Positions 30,346 through 39,414 of a stretch of 64,000 bases of DNA are shown here, piece after piece. The stretch lies in NCBI GenBank assembly GCA_019635355.1, contig JAHBZQ010000001.1, forward strand, positions 3,348,001 through 3,412,000. The letters run 5' to 3'. The stretch's first letter is position 1; each line of letters starts with the position of its first letter. The position numbers were made by a program, and so were the translations under genes. The notes below the pieces were generated by a model. The model had not been told where the DNA came from, searched no databases, and worked only from the letters and a program-made list of their open reading frames with translations. Origin of the DNA: Rhizobacter sp. Its GTDB lineage: Bacteria > Pseudomonadota > Gammaproteobacteria > Burkholderiales > Burkholderiaceae_C.

Positions 30346-31038
30346 TCAGGTGTCGGCCCAGGCGCGCAGGAGGTTGTGGTACGTGCCGGTGAGGCCGATC
30401 ACCGCCGGGTCGGTCTCGCCGTGGCGTGTGCGCAGGCTCATCAGGTGCTGGTCCATGTCGAAGAGCAGGCGGCGCTGCTCGTCGCTGCGCACCATGCTCT
30501 CGATCCAGAAGAAGCTTGCGATGCGGTGGCCACGTGTGACGGGCTCGACGCGGTGCACGCTGGTGCCGGGGTAGAGCACCATGTCGCCGGCCGGCAGCTT
30601 GACCTGCTGGCGGCCGTAGGTGTCTTCGATCACCAGCTCGCCGCCGTCGTAGTCGGCGGGGTCGGCGAAGAAGAGGGTGCAGCTGATGTCGGTGCGCACC
30701 CGTTCGCCGGTGGGCGAGCCGGGCACGTAGCGGATGGCGTTGTCGACGTGGTCGCCGAAGGCGTTGGCGGTGCCGCCGTAGCGGTTGAAGAGCGGCGGGA
30801 AGACCTTCTTCGGCAGCGCCGCCGAGAAGAACACCGCGTGGCGGTTGAGGCCTTGCAGCACGATCTGCTGCAGCGCGCGCGCTTCGGGGCAGTCTTGCGG
30901 CAGCTGCTCGTTGTTCTTGGCCAGGGCCGATTGCATGCCGGCGGTCACCCGGCCGTCGCCCCAGGGCGCACGCGCGAGGATCTCGCGGGCAGTGCGGACT
31001 TCGTCGGGGGTCAAGACCTGCTGGATGTGCTGGAGCAT
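30346..31038 (-). CDS. Fe(II)/2-oxoglutarate-dependent dioxygenase, PiuC/YbiX type
   Basis: A 230-residue PKHD-type hydroxylase. The iron-binding facial triad is readable: His and Asp in GDHVDNAIR and the distal His in TSVHRVEPV, with the 2-oxoglutarate-binding Arg in the following HRIASFFW. PiuC/YbiX proteins are encoded beside TonB-dependent siderophore receptors and are iron-starvation induced; the substrate is unknown. Start at ATG 31038 (MLQHIQQVL). It follows the receptor gene by 55 bp, in the usual PiuA-PiuC order. Confidence 0.9.
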   Translation of the reverse strand: MLQHIQQVLTPDEVRTAREILARAPWGDGRVTAGMQSALAKNNEQLPQDCPEARALQQIVLQGLNRHAVFFSAALPKKVFPPLFNRYGGTANAFGDHVDNAIRYVPGSPTGERVRTDISCTLFFADPADYDGGELVIEDTYGRQQVKLPAGDMVLYPGTSVHRVEPVTRGHRIASFFWIESMVRSDEQRRLLFDMDQHLMSLRTRHGETDPAVIGLTGTYHNLLRAWADT

Positions 31039-31093
31039 GGCGATGGCTGTGCTGGAAGACGAAGGCTGGCCCCGAAGGGCCGGCAACGGGCGC

Positions 31094-33379
31094 TCAGAAC
31101 TTCAGGGTCATGTTGAGCTGGACCGTGCGACCCTTGCCCGGGATGTAGTGGCCGCGGTAAAGCATGTCGGCGTAGTGCTCGTCGGTCACGTTGGTCACAT
31201 TGAGCTTGAAGGTCGCGACGTCGGTGGCCTCGAACTCGGTCATCAGGTCGCCGGTGATGTAGCGCGGCGCGGTGATCGTGCTCTGCTGCGGCCGGTCCGA
31301 GCTGCGGGCATTCAGGCCACCGCCGACGCGCCATTTCGGCAGCACCTTGTAGGTGGCCCACAGGGTGCCGGTGTGGCGAGGCGTCAGGCCGGGGCGCATA
31401 CCGACGGTCTCACCCGACAAGAGCGTGTCGCCGTTGGAGGCGGCCTTGTCGATCTTGGCGTCGGGAATGAACGAGTAGGAGGCGAATACTTCCCAGAGTG
31501 GGTGCGGCCGGCCCATCATGTCCAGTTCAAGGCCTGCGGCGTGGCGGGCCCCCGAAAGTGCGTAGTTGTCCGCCGTGGGTTCGTCGCGGTTGCGTTCGTT
31601 GTATTTGGTGGCGTGGAACAGGGCCACCCGAGTGGTGAACTTGCCGTCGGCTGTGTCGAGCTTGGCGCCCAGCTCGAAGTTGCGGCTGCCCTCCGGGCCG
31701 GTGTTCGAACCGAGCGCGTCATAGCGATAGGTGTCGCCAGAGGTGTTGAACGAGGTGCCATAGGAGAAGTGGTACGACTGCGTTGCGGTCGGCTGAAACA
31801 GGATGCCGAAGCGATGGCTCCAGAGGGCATCGGTTCGCTCACGCACCACGCCGTCTTGCGGCTGCGCGTAGCGCCCGGCAAAGTGATCCCAGCGCAGACC
31901 GCCGAGCACCTTCCATGCGGGTGCGACCTGGACCAGATCCTGGATGTAGACGCCAAGCGCCTTGGCGCGGAAAGTCTGCGTCACCCGGGTGATACGCGAC
32001 CCTTCGTCGATGCTGGCGCCATCGTTCGGGTTCCCCACCGTCGTGGTGGGTTTCGTGAGGACAGGGCTGACCGGTGAAAGGCCAAAGTTTTCGAAGGACT
32101 CGTCTGCGTAGTCCATGCCGCCGACCACCGCATGGCTGTAGCCACCCAGGTTGAACTTCCCGTTGTAGTCACTTTGCAAATAGCGGGTGTCCATGTTCAT
32201 GATCTTCGGCGTGGGTGTGCCGCGGTTCAGCACCGTGGCATCGCTGAAGGTGTCGGCGGTGACGGGCACCCCGCCCGGCTGGCTGGCCATCGGCGCAAAA
32301 CGTATCGTGCTCGCCCGCTGGTCGCGGGTGTAGCGGGCCTGGCGAAAGGCGGTGCGCAGCTCGCTGCTGTCGTCGAACTTGTGGGTGTGCACGAGGTTGC
32401 CCTGCGTCGTGCTGCCGCGCAGGTAGTCGCTGGCCAGCCCGTAGTAGTTCTTCGGGTCGGTCGTCCAGAGCCGGTCGCCGTTGCCGCTCGCGCCCTGCGG
32501 CACCCAGGGCAGGCCGTAGTTGATGCCGCCGTTGTTCTCGAGGTGGTAGAGGCCGACCGACACCTCGTCGGGCGTGCCGATGCCGTACTTGATGGTGGGT
32601 GCGATGCCCTTGTTGTCGATCTTGTTGCCGTAGTTGTCGGCCTGCGTGAGCATGGTGTTGATGCGCACCGCCGTGGTTTCACCGGTGCGCTGGTTGAAGT
32701 CCAGCGTCGAGCGCATGTAGTTGCCGGTGCCGAGGGTGGTGCTGACCTCGTAGTCGTTCGACAGCTGCGGCTGCTTGGTCACCTGGTTGACCGCACCGCC
32801 GGTGGAGCCGCGGCCGAAGAGCATCGAGGCCGAGCCGCGCAGCAGCTCCAGGCGGTCCCAGTTGAAGGAGTCGCGCTCGTAGAAGGCCGGGTCGCGCATG
32901 CCGTCGATGAAGACGTCGCCCGCGGCCTGCAGGGAGAAGCCGCGCAGGCGGATGTCTTCTTCGCCCCCTTCGGCGGCGAGGAAGGAGATGCCCGCGGTCT
33001 GGTGCAGGGCCTGCTTCAGGGTGTCGACGTTGCGGTCGTCGATCAGGCGCTCGGTGACGACGGTCACCGACTGCGGCACGTCACGCAGCTCCTGCTTGCC
33101 CTTGCCGATGCGGGTGGTGGTGGCCTGGTAGTCCTGCTTGCCCGACGGCTCGGCGGGCTCGGCCTTGATGCGGATGGTGGGCAGCGTCACCACGGGTTCG
33201 TTGGCCGCAGATGCCGGAGAGGCCGCCGAAGCCGCCGGCACGGCGGCGGGCGCCGACTGCTGCGCCATCGCGGGCGACAGGGCGAGGCCGAAGCCAGCTG
33301 CGAGGGCACCCAGGGGCAGCAGGGTGGGGCGGGAAGGGGCCGCAGCAGCCGGGCTGAGCGGAAGCGTCTTGGTGGGCAC
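31094..33379 (-). CDS. TonB-dependent siderophore receptor (PiuA/Fiu-like)
   Basis: A 761-residue outer-membrane receptor. A signal peptide ends near SPAMAQ (residue about 36). A TonB-box-like LPTIRIKAE and plug domain (RDVPQSVTVVTERLI, to about residue 220) precede the 22-strand barrel, which ends with the aromatic LNMTLKF. Such receptors import ferric catecholate or other siderophores using TonB energy. The GTG start at 33379 has GGAG six bases upstream; the open frame continues upstream into hemP without a plausible start. The adjoining piuC favours a PiuA/Fiu-like role. Ligand unknown. Confidence 0.92.
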   Translation of the reverse strand: MPTKTLPLSPAAAAPSRPTLLPLGALAAGFGLALSPAMAQQSAPAAVPAASAASPASAANEPVVTLPTIRIKAEPAEPSGKQDYQATTTRIGKGKQELRDVPQSVTVVTERLIDDRNVDTLKQALHQTAGISFLAAEGGEEDIRLRGFSLQAAGDVFIDGMRDPAFYERDSFNWDRLELLRGSASMLFGRGSTGGAVNQVTKQPQLSNDYEVSTTLGTGNYMRSTLDFNQRTGETTAVRINTMLTQADNYGNKIDNKGIAPTIKYGIGTPDEVSVGLYHLENNGGINYGLPWVPQGASGNGDRLWTTDPKNYYGLASDYLRGSTTQGNLVHTHKFDDSSELRTAFRQARYTRDQRASTIRFAPMASQPGGVPVTADTFSDATVLNRGTPTPKIMNMDTRYLQSDYNGKFNLGGYSHAVVGGMDYADESFENFGLSPVSPVLTKPTTTVGNPNDGASIDEGSRITRVTQTFRAKALGVYIQDLVQVAPAWKVLGGLRWDHFAGRYAQPQDGVVRERTDALWSHRFGILFQPTATQSYHFSYGTSFNTSGDTYRYDALGSNTGPEGSRNFELGAKLDTADGKFTTRVALFHATKYNERNRDEPTADNYALSGARHAAGLELDMMGRPHPLWEVFASYSFIPDAKIDKAASNGDTLLSGETVGMRPGLTPRHTGTLWATYKVLPKWRVGGGLNARSSDRPQQSTITAPRYITGDLMTEFEATDVATFKLNVTNVTDEHYADMLYRGHYIPGKGRTVQLNMTLKF

Positions 33380-33447
33380 AGTGATCTCCAGGTTGTCGGT
33401 GAGGCACTGGCTGGCGGCGACGGGCTGGCTGTGCTGGCGTGTTGGGT

Positions 33448-33654
33448 TTACTTGGTGAGGATGAGCTTGCCGAGCGAGGTCTCGCGCAAGCGGTAGACGG
33501 CGCCGCGGTGCTCGATCAGCACCTCCTTCGCATCGCCGAGCAGCTGGCGACTGGAGATGCGCGGCTCGGCCGGCACCGGCGCGGCGGGCTGGGCCTCGTG
33601 CACCGAGGGCCGGTCGATCGGCGGCGGGGTGATCGGCGGTGGCGTGAGGGTCAC
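33448..33654 (-). CDS. hemP: Hemin uptake protein HemP
   Basis: A 68-residue protein whose last 37 residues (RISSRQLLGDAKEVLIEH, then GAVYRLRETSLGKLILTK) are the HemP domain; the N-terminal half is Pro-rich. HemP is a small protein tied to heme-uptake genes; in Burkholderia it acts as a regulator of the heme receptor gene. It starts within the exbD stop (4-bp overlap ATGA), so it is translationally coupled to exbD, and lies 68 bp before the receptor gene. Confidence 0.88.
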   Translation of the reverse strand: MTLTPPPITPPPIDRPSVHEAQPAAPVPAEPRISSRQLLGDAKEVLIEHRGAVYRLRETSLGKLILTK

Positions 33655-34070
33655 GGCGTCTCGGGCTCGCTGATGAAGCCGACCTTGGTGAGGCCCGCCT
33701 TGGACGCATCGGCCAGGGTCTGCGCCACCACGCGGTAGGCCACAGCCTGGTCGGCCTTCAGGTGCACCTCGGGCTGCGGCTGGCGCTGGCTTTCGACGGC
33801 AAAGCGGCGTGCGGCCTCGGCGCGCTCCACCGGCTCGCCGTTCCAGAAGAGGCCGCCGTTGGCGTCGATGCCGAACTCGATCTTGTCGGCCTGCGTCACG
33901 TTGGGCTGAGAGCTCGCCTTGGGCAGCTCGAGCTTCACGGCCTGCGTGAGCAGTGGTGCGGTCACGATGAAGATCACCAGCAGCACCAGCATCACGTCGA
34001 TCAACGGCACCATGTTGATCTCGGCCATGGGCGCGCCGGCGCTGCGGTTGTCGAAGCTTGCGAAGGCCAT
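33651..34070 (-). CDS. exbD: Biopolymer transport protein ExbD
   Basis: A 139-residue component of the proton-driven TonB-ExbB-ExbD motor. It has one N-terminal transmembrane helix (about residues 22-44, MVPLIDVMLVLLVIFIVTAP) that carries the essential aspartate, Asp25, and a periplasmic domain with the usual VHLKADQAVAYRVV. The gene is 13 bp after exbB and overlaps hemP by 4 bp. Confidence 0.95.
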   Translation of the reverse strand: MAFASFDNRSAGAPMAEINMVPLIDVMLVLLVIFIVTAPLLTQAVKLELPKASSQPNVTQADKIEFGIDANGGLFWNGEPVERAEAARRFAVESQRQPQPEVHLKADQAVAYRVVAQTLADASKAGLTKVGFISEPETP

Positions 34071-34083
34071 GTCGCGCTCCTCG

Positions 34084-34824
34084 TCAGGCGGCCGCGCGGG
34101 CCGGCGTGCCGCCGTTGCGCAGCGGCACCACCTCGCCCGACAAGGGCTGGCCCATCGACACGAAGGTGTGCAGCTCGTAGGCGAAGGCGTCGAGCTTGGA
34201 GAGGATCACGCGGTTGGCACGCGTGAGCCAGTTGTAGCCCATCACCGCGGGGATCGCGACCGCGAGGCCCAGGCCCGTCATGATCAGCGCCTCGCCCACG
34301 GGGCCGGCCACCTTGTCGAGCGTGCCGGCGCCGCTTATGCCGATGGCGACGAGCGCGTGGTACACGCCCCACACGGTGCCGAAGAGGCCGACGAAAGGCG
34401 CCGTGGCGCCGACGGTGGCGAGCATCGCGAGCCCGTTCTCGAGGCGCGTGGTTTCTTCGTCGAGCACCTTCTTGATGGTGCGGGTGACGAAGTCGCCGGC
34501 CGTGCCGGCTTCTTCCAGCTTCGCGGCGCCGTACTTCGCGTGGTGCGCACGGGCGCTCATCGCGTGGCTGGTGAGGTGCGAGAACGGGTCGTTGGCACCG
34601 TGCGTCACGATCTCGGAGGCCACCGCGTCGAGCGAGCTCGCGTTCCAGAAGAACGACAGGAAGGCTTCGCTGCGCTTCTTGCGCGCGAGCAGGGTCAGGC
34701 CCTTGATCGCGATGATGGCCCAGGAGACGACGGACATCAGCACCAGGATCGCGAGCAAGGTCTTGCCGACCACGTCGCTCTGGGCAATGAAATGGGCGAA
34801 GCCCAAGGAGGTGTCTGCATTCAT
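34084..34824 (-). CDS. exbB: Biopolymer transport protein ExbB
   Basis: A 246-residue inner-membrane proton-channel subunit of the MotA/TolQ/ExbB family. Three transmembrane helices are visible (about residues 15-40, 130-155, 175-200), with ATVGATAPFVGLFGTVWGV in the second and a Gly-rich GLGLAVAIPAVMGYN in the third. It works with ExbD and TonB to energise outer-membrane receptors. Only 9 bp separate it from tonB. Confidence 0.95.
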   Translation of the reverse strand: MNADTSLGFAHFIAQSDVVGKTLLAILVLMSVVSWAIIAIKGLTLLARKKRSEAFLSFFWNASSLDAVASEIVTHGANDPFSHLTSHAMSARAHHAKYGAAKLEEAGTAGDFVTRTIKKVLDEETTRLENGLAMLATVGATAPFVGLFGTVWGVYHALVAIGISGAGTLDKVAGPVGEALIMTGLGLAVAIPAVMGYNWLTRANRVILSKLDAFAYELHTFVSMGQPLSGEVVPLRNGGTPARAAA

Positions 34825-34833
34825 GGTGATCGA

Positions 34834-35562
34834 TCAGGGAGGGTCAAAAGCGAGCACGGTCTCGGCCCGTGCGGCGACGGGCACGCCGTTGATGGCATGA
34901 GGCTTGAACTTGGCCGCGCGCAGGGCGATGACGGCGGCTTCGTCGAGCAGCGGATAACCGGACGACTTGCCCACCGTCACCTGCACGGGCCGGCCGTGCG
35001 CGTCGATCTCGACGCGCAGCAGCACCTCGCCGTATTCCTTGTTGCGCCGTGACAGGGACGGGTACACGGGCCTCGGCGGCACGAGATAGCGCAATTCCGA
35101 CGCCGGGATCTGCGGCGGGGGCGGTGGCGGTGCGGGGGGGGCCGGAGGCGCAGGCGGTGCGGGCGGCGCCTGCGTGACCACCGGCGCGGGCGGCGGCGGC
35201 ACCTCGGGCGCGGGCGGTGCCTCGAACGGTGCCGGCGCAGGCGTGGGCGCCGCGGCGATCACCCGCGGCTCGGGCGCCTTGACCACCGGCTTCACCTCGG
35301 GCGGTGGAGGCGGCGGTGGGGCCGGAGGCGCGGGCGGCGCCAGCAGGTTCACGAAGATGGGCGCGGCGTCGAGCACCGTGGCGCGCACCGCGGGCACTTG
35401 CAGGATGCCCCAGACGCCGGCCACGTGCGCGGCCGCGATGGCAGCCACCACCGCACGATGCTGTGCCTTGCTCAGCCCTTCACGGCGCTGCAGCGGCATG
35501 CGCAGCGCGGCCATCACGGCGAGCGGGTCGGGCAATGCGTCTTGTGCAGCGAGGGGTGGCAT
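34834..35562 (-). CDS. tonB: TonB energy transducer
   Basis: A 242-residue TonB. One transmembrane anchor lies at about residues 37-58, a Pro/Ala-rich rod that spans the periplasm at about 75-150, and the TonB C-terminal domain at about 155-242 with the characteristic RPVYPSLSRRNKEYGEVLL. It transmits proton-motive force to outer-membrane receptors. It is the first gene of the operon; a Fur-box-like site lies 57 bp upstream of its ATG. Confidence 0.94.
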   Translation of the reverse strand: MPPLAAQDALPDPLAVMAALRMPLQRREGLSKAQHRAVVAAIAAAHVAGVWGILQVPAVRATVLDAAPIFVNLLAPPAPPAPPPPPPPEVKPVVKAPEPRVIAAAPTPAPAPFEAPPAPEVPPPPAPVVTQAPPAPPAPPAPPAPPPPPPQIPASELRYLVPPRPVYPSLSRRNKEYGEVLLRVEIDAHGRPVQVTVGKSSGYPLLDEAAVIALRAAKFKPHAINGVPVAARAETVLAFDPP

Positions 35563-35618
35563 GGGGCGCGACGGCGATGTGCGGCTGCCGGGGCAGCGGG
35601 GCGCGCCAGTGTATCACT

Positions 35619-35637
35619 AATGAGAACGATTCGTATT
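35619..35637 (-). promoter_or_regulatory. Fur-box-like operator upstream of tonB
   Basis: The 19-mer AATGAGAACGATTCGTATT matches the common AATGAGAATGATTCTCATT form at 16 of 19 positions. It lies between tonB (start 35562) and the divergent holin-like gene (35674). Iron repression of the tonB-exbBD-hemP operon follows from this and from gene content. Confidence 0.75.
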
Positions 35638-35673
35638 TGAGATTGTGACGGGGCTCGCGGCTATGCTGCGCCC

Positions 35674-36027
35674 ATGATCAAGATGCTCGTCCGCTGGCTG
35701 TTGCTCGCCGCCGCCTTGCTGCTGGTGGCCCATGTCTACCCAGGCGTCACCGTCAAGAGCTTCCAGTCCGCCATGATCGCGGCGCTGGTGCTGGGCCTGC
35801 TGAATGCGCTGCTGCGCCCGCTGCTGGTGCTGCTGACGCTGCCGGTCACGGTGATCACGCTGGGGCTCTTCCTCTTCGTGATCAATGCGCTGATGTTCTA
35901 TTTCGCCGCCGAGCTGCTCTCCGGCATGGCGGTGACAGGCTTCGGCGCCGCGCTGATCGGCTCATTGATCTACAGCCTGTGCGGTGTCGTGATCGACACC
36001 GCACTTGAGCGCCTCTTCAAGAACTGA
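35674..36027 (+). CDS. Phage-holin-family (YvlD-like) membrane protein
   Basis: A 117-residue protein with four hydrophobic helices (about residues 5-24, 31-50, 55-78, 88-110) and the family motif LLNALLRPLLVLLTLPVTVITLG. This family (phage holin superfamily 4 type) is common in bacterial chromosomes without phage, and the role there is unknown; no phage genes are near. It is divergent from tonB and its 3' end overlaps the aminotransferase gene by 11 bp, tail to tail. Confidence 0.88.
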   Translation: MIKMLVRWLLLAAALLLVAHVYPGVTVKSFQSAMIAALVLGLLNALLRPLLVLLTLPVTVITLGLFLFVINALMFYFAAELLSGMAVTGFGAALIGSLIYSLCGVVIDTALERLFKN

Positions 36028-37219
36028 GCGCCGGCTCTTTCAGCATCGCCTTGATGCCGCGCACCGCCTGCCGGATGCGCGACTCGTTTTCGATCAGCGC
36101 GAAGCGCACGTGGTCGTCGCCGTGGTCGCCGAAGCCGATGCCGGGTGACACGCTGACCTTGGCTTTTTCCAGCAGCAGCTTGGCGAATTCGAGCGAGCCC
36201 ATCGCGCGGTAGCGCTCGGGGATCTGCGCCCAGATGTACATCGAGGCCTTGGGGCATTCGACGTCCCAGCCGGCTTCGCGCAGGCCTTTCACCAGCACGT
36301 CGCGGCGCTTCTGGTACTGCAGGGCGATGTCTTTCACGCACTGCTGGTCGCCTTCGAGCGCGGCGATCGCGGCCACCTGGAGCGGCGTGAAGGTGCCGTA
36401 GTCGTGGTAGCTCTTGATGCGCGCGAGCGCGGCCACGAGCTCGCGGTTGCCCACCATGAAGCCCACCCGCCAGCCGGCCATGTTGTAGCTCTTGCTGAGC
36501 GTGAAGAACTCGACCGCGATGTCTTTCGCGCCAGGCACCTGCATGATCGACGGCGCCTTCCAGCCGTCGAACACGATGTCGGCATAGGCAAGGTCGTGCA
36601 CGACGAAGATGTCGTGCTTCTTGGCGAGCGCGATCACGCGCTCGAAGAAGTCGAGCTCCACACACTGCGCCGTCGGGTTCGACGGAAAGCCGAGCACCAT
36701 CATCTTGGGCTTGGGGTAGCTGCCGCGGATGGCGCGCTCGAGTTCGGCGAAGAAATCGACGCCCGGCACCAGCGGCACCGAGCGGATGTCGGCCCCCGCG
36801 ATCACCGCGCCGTAGATGTGGATGGGGTAGCTCGGGTCGGGCACGAGCACGGTGTCGCCACGGTCGAGCGTGGCGAGCATCAGGTGCGCGAGGCCCTCTT
36901 TCGAGCCGATGGTGACGATGGCCTCGTGGTCGGCATCGATCTCCACGCCGTAGCGGTCGCGGTACCAATGCGAGATCGCACGCCGCAGTCGCGGGATGCC
37001 CTTGCTGGCCGAATAGCCGTGGGTGTCGGGCCGCTGCGCGACCTCGGCGAGCTTGGCGACGATGTGCGGCGGCGTGGCCCCGTCGGGGTTGCCCATGCTC
37101 ATGTCGATGATGTCTTCGCCTCGGCGGCGCGCGGCGAGCTTCAGCTCGGCCGTGATGTTGAAGACGTAGGGGGGAAGGCGATCGATGCGCGCAAAGCGGC
37201 GCTTGCCTGAGAGAGACAT
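36017..37219 (-). CDS. alaC: PLP-dependent aminotransferase, alanine transaminase type
   Basis: A 400-residue class I/II aminotransferase. The PLP-binding lysine is in TLSKSYNMAGWRVGF, the PLP-phosphate and carboxylate arginine motif is near the C-terminus, and the family motif FPSNPTAQ is at about residue 180. AlaC-type enzymes interconvert pyruvate and glutamate with alanine and 2-oxoglutarate. I take the ATG at 37219; a GTG at 37234 would add five residues. The symbol rests on family resemblance. Confidence 0.85.
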   Translation of the reverse strand: MSLSGKRRFARIDRLPPYVFNITAELKLAARRRGEDIIDMSMGNPDGATPPHIVAKLAEVAQRPDTHGYSASKGIPRLRRAISHWYRDRYGVEIDADHEAIVTIGSKEGLAHLMLATLDRGDTVLVPDPSYPIHIYGAVIAGADIRSVPLVPGVDFFAELERAIRGSYPKPKMMVLGFPSNPTAQCVELDFFERVIALAKKHDIFVVHDLAYADIVFDGWKAPSIMQVPGAKDIAVEFFTLSKSYNMAGWRVGFMVGNRELVAALARIKSYHDYGTFTPLQVAAIAALEGDQQCVKDIALQYQKRRDVLVKGLREAGWDVECPKASMYIWAQIPERYRAMGSLEFAKLLLEKAKVSVSPGIGFGDHGDDHVRFALIENESRIRQAVRGIKAMLKEPALSS

Positions 37220-37302
37220 TGGATTGACTTTCACGTGAGCGCCCGGAACCGTCCGAGCGACGTGCCCTGCAAGCCGCAGGGCTCGCGGATATTAGCCTGA
37301 AG

Positions 37303-39414
37303 CTAGCGGCCGAGCTGCGCGGTCTTCACGCCGGCGCCGCGCACTTCGAAGCGCACGCGTTGGATTTCACGGCCATCGCGGCCGATCAGCGCCAGCTCGT
37401 GGCGGCCGGGCCACGGTGCCCACGCGAGGCGCGTGCCCTCGCCGACCCGCTTGCCGTCGAGCACCCAGGTGCCCCGCTCGCCTTCGAAGTGGATGCGCTG
37501 CGCGCGCGGCGGCATGTCGGGGTCGATGGCGAAGAGGCTGCCGTCGCGCGGGCTGGTGATGCCGTAGCGCTGGCGCGCCTGCATCTGGCCGCTCGGCTGC
37601 CAGCGGGCCTGCGTCGTGCCGGCGAGGAAGAGCTCGTCACGCATCGGCTCGGCGCTGCCTGCGATCTGCACCCGTTCGCCGACGATGCCCTGGGGCGCGG
37701 CGGGCCGCTTCGACACACGCCCGTCATGCAGATGCCGCACCACCGCCTGCCAGATGGGCGCGGCACCGCTCACGCCGCTCACCTGGTGCATGGCTTCGCC
37801 GCTCGCGTTGCCCACCCACACGCCGACGGTGTAGCGCTCGGTGTAGCCGATGCACCAGTTGTCGCGCATGTCCTTGCTGGTGCCGGTCTTCACGGCGGCA
37901 AAGCCGGGCGTGACGAGGGCGCTGTCGAGGCCGAAGGTCTGCGCACGCGCGGCGTTGTCGGACAGGATGTCGGTCACGAGGTAAACGGCCGCCGGGTCCG
38001 CGACCTGCCGAGGAGAGGTGGCCGACTGCAGCGCGACTGGCGCATACGCACCGCCGTTCGCAAGACTGCGATACCCATTGGTCAGCGCCAGCAGCGTCAC
38101 GTCGGCACCGCCGAGCGCCAGTGCGTGGCCATAGAAGCCGGCCGACTCGGGCAGCGCGAAGCCGAGCGCGTTGAGTCGCGCAAGCACCGCCTCGGGCCCC
38201 AGCATCGCACCCACCCGCACCGCCGGCACGTTGAGGCTGGCGCCGAGTGCGGTGCGCGCGCTGACCCAGCCCTTGAAGCTCTTGTCGTAGTTCTGCGGCA
38301 GGTAGAGCCCGCTCGTCGTCGCGATCTGCGCCGGTGAATCGTCGAGCAGGCTCGCAGGCGTGATGAGGCGGCGCTCGAAGGCAAGGCCATAGAGGAAGGG
38401 CTTCAGCGTGGAGCCCGCCTGCCGACGCGCGACAACGCCGTCGACCTGGGCCGCGTCGGACAGCGCGCCGCTGCTGCCCACCCAGGCCAGCACCTCGCCG
38501 GTCTTGTTGTCGAGCACCAGCACGGCGCCGTCTTCGACGTTGCGGCCGTTGAGCTCGGCGAGGTGACGGCGCAGCGTGGCGATCGCAAAGCGCTGCAGGC
38601 GCGCGTCGAGCGAAGTGCGCACGACGGGCTGGCCGAGCGAGAGCTGGCGCGCGAAGTGCGGTGCGAGCTGCTCACCGAGCACCATGCCGCCACGCTTGCG
38701 GAAGGCGCTGTGCGCGAGCGCCACCACGCCGGTGCAGTCGAGCTTCTGCTGTTGCAGCACGCCACAGGCGCGGCGCGCGGCGGTGTCGGCGTCGGCGTTG
38801 GGGCTGCGCAGCAGGGCGGCGGCGAGGGCGGCCTCTTGTGCATCGAGGCCGCTCGGGTGTTTGCCGAAGAGCGTTTGCGACAGGGCCGCCACGCCCACCA
38901 GTTCACCCCGGAAGGCGACACGGTTCAGATACGCCTCGAGGATCTCGCTCTTCTTCCAGCGCGATTCGAGCCGCGAGGCGGTGACGGCCTGGCCGAGCTT
39001 CTGCGTGACGCTGCGGCCACCTGTCGGGCGCGCCAGGTCCTCGTCGAGCAGGCCGGCGAGCTGCATGGTCAGCGTCGAGGCGCCACGGGTGCGGGTGTTC
39101 CACACATTCGCCCACGCGCTTTGCGCCACCGCACTCCAGTCCACGCCGCTGTGCTGGTAGAAGCGCTGGTCTTCGCTGAGCACGATGGCATGCAGCAGCG
39201 CGGGCGAGATGTCGGTGAGCGGCACCCAGGGCAGGCGGCGCACGGTCTTGTCGACGCGCACGGTCTGGATGGGGGTGCCGGTGCGGTCGAGCAGCGTCAC
39301 GTCAGAGGGTTTGTGGGTGGCCCTCACCTCACCGAAGCTCGGAACAGCGCACGCCGCATTCGCCCACAGCAGCGCGACGCAAGCCACCCATGCCGGTCGC
39401 CCCAACCCACGCAT
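37303..39414 (-). CDS. pbpC: Penicillin-binding protein 1C
   Basis: A 703-residue bifunctional peptidoglycan synthase. The glycosyltransferase (about residues 55-225) has SEDQRFYQHSG and STLTMQLAG. The transpeptidase (about 260-560) has the active serine in AGSTLKPF and KTGTSKDMRD. The C-terminal PBP1C-specific domain follows. The signal anchor is near residues 8-23. Its product is often encoded beside an alpha-2-macroglobulin gene, as here, and the two are thought to work together in wall repair and defence. The ATG at 39414 abuts a dispersed repeat, so its ribosome site must lie in repeat DNA (AGGG six bases upstream). Confidence 0.92.
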   Translation of the reverse strand: MRGLGRPAWVACVALLWANAACAVPSFGEVRATHKPSDVTLLDRTGTPIQTVRVDKTVRRLPWVPLTDISPALLHAIVLSEDQRFYQHSGVDWSAVAQSAWANVWNTRTRGASTLTMQLAGLLDEDLARPTGGRSVTQKLGQAVTASRLESRWKKSEILEAYLNRVAFRGELVGVAALSQTLFGKHPSGLDAQEAALAAALLRSPNADADTAARRACGVLQQQKLDCTGVVALAHSAFRKRGGMVLGEQLAPHFARQLSLGQPVVRTSLDARLQRFAIATLRRHLAELNGRNVEDGAVLVLDNKTGEVLAWVGSSGALSDAAQVDGVVARRQAGSTLKPFLYGLAFERRLITPASLLDDSPAQIATTSGLYLPQNYDKSFKGWVSARTALGASLNVPAVRVGAMLGPEAVLARLNALGFALPESAGFYGHALALGGADVTLLALTNGYRSLANGGAYAPVALQSATSPRQVADPAAVYLVTDILSDNAARAQTFGLDSALVTPGFAAVKTGTSKDMRDNWCIGYTERYTVGVWVGNASGEAMHQVSGVSGAAPIWQAVVRHLHDGRVSKRPAAPQGIVGERVQIAGSAEPMRDELFLAGTTQARWQPSGQMQARQRYGITSPRDGSLFAIDPDMPPRAQRIHFEGERGTWVLDGKRVGEGTRLAWAPWPGRHELALIGRDGREIQRVRFEVRGAGVKTAQLGR

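Noticed and set aside
35674..36027. Prophage remnant suggested by the holin-like gene
   Set aside because: No other phage genes, integrase or attachment site were seen; this family is common as an ordinary chromosomal membrane protein.
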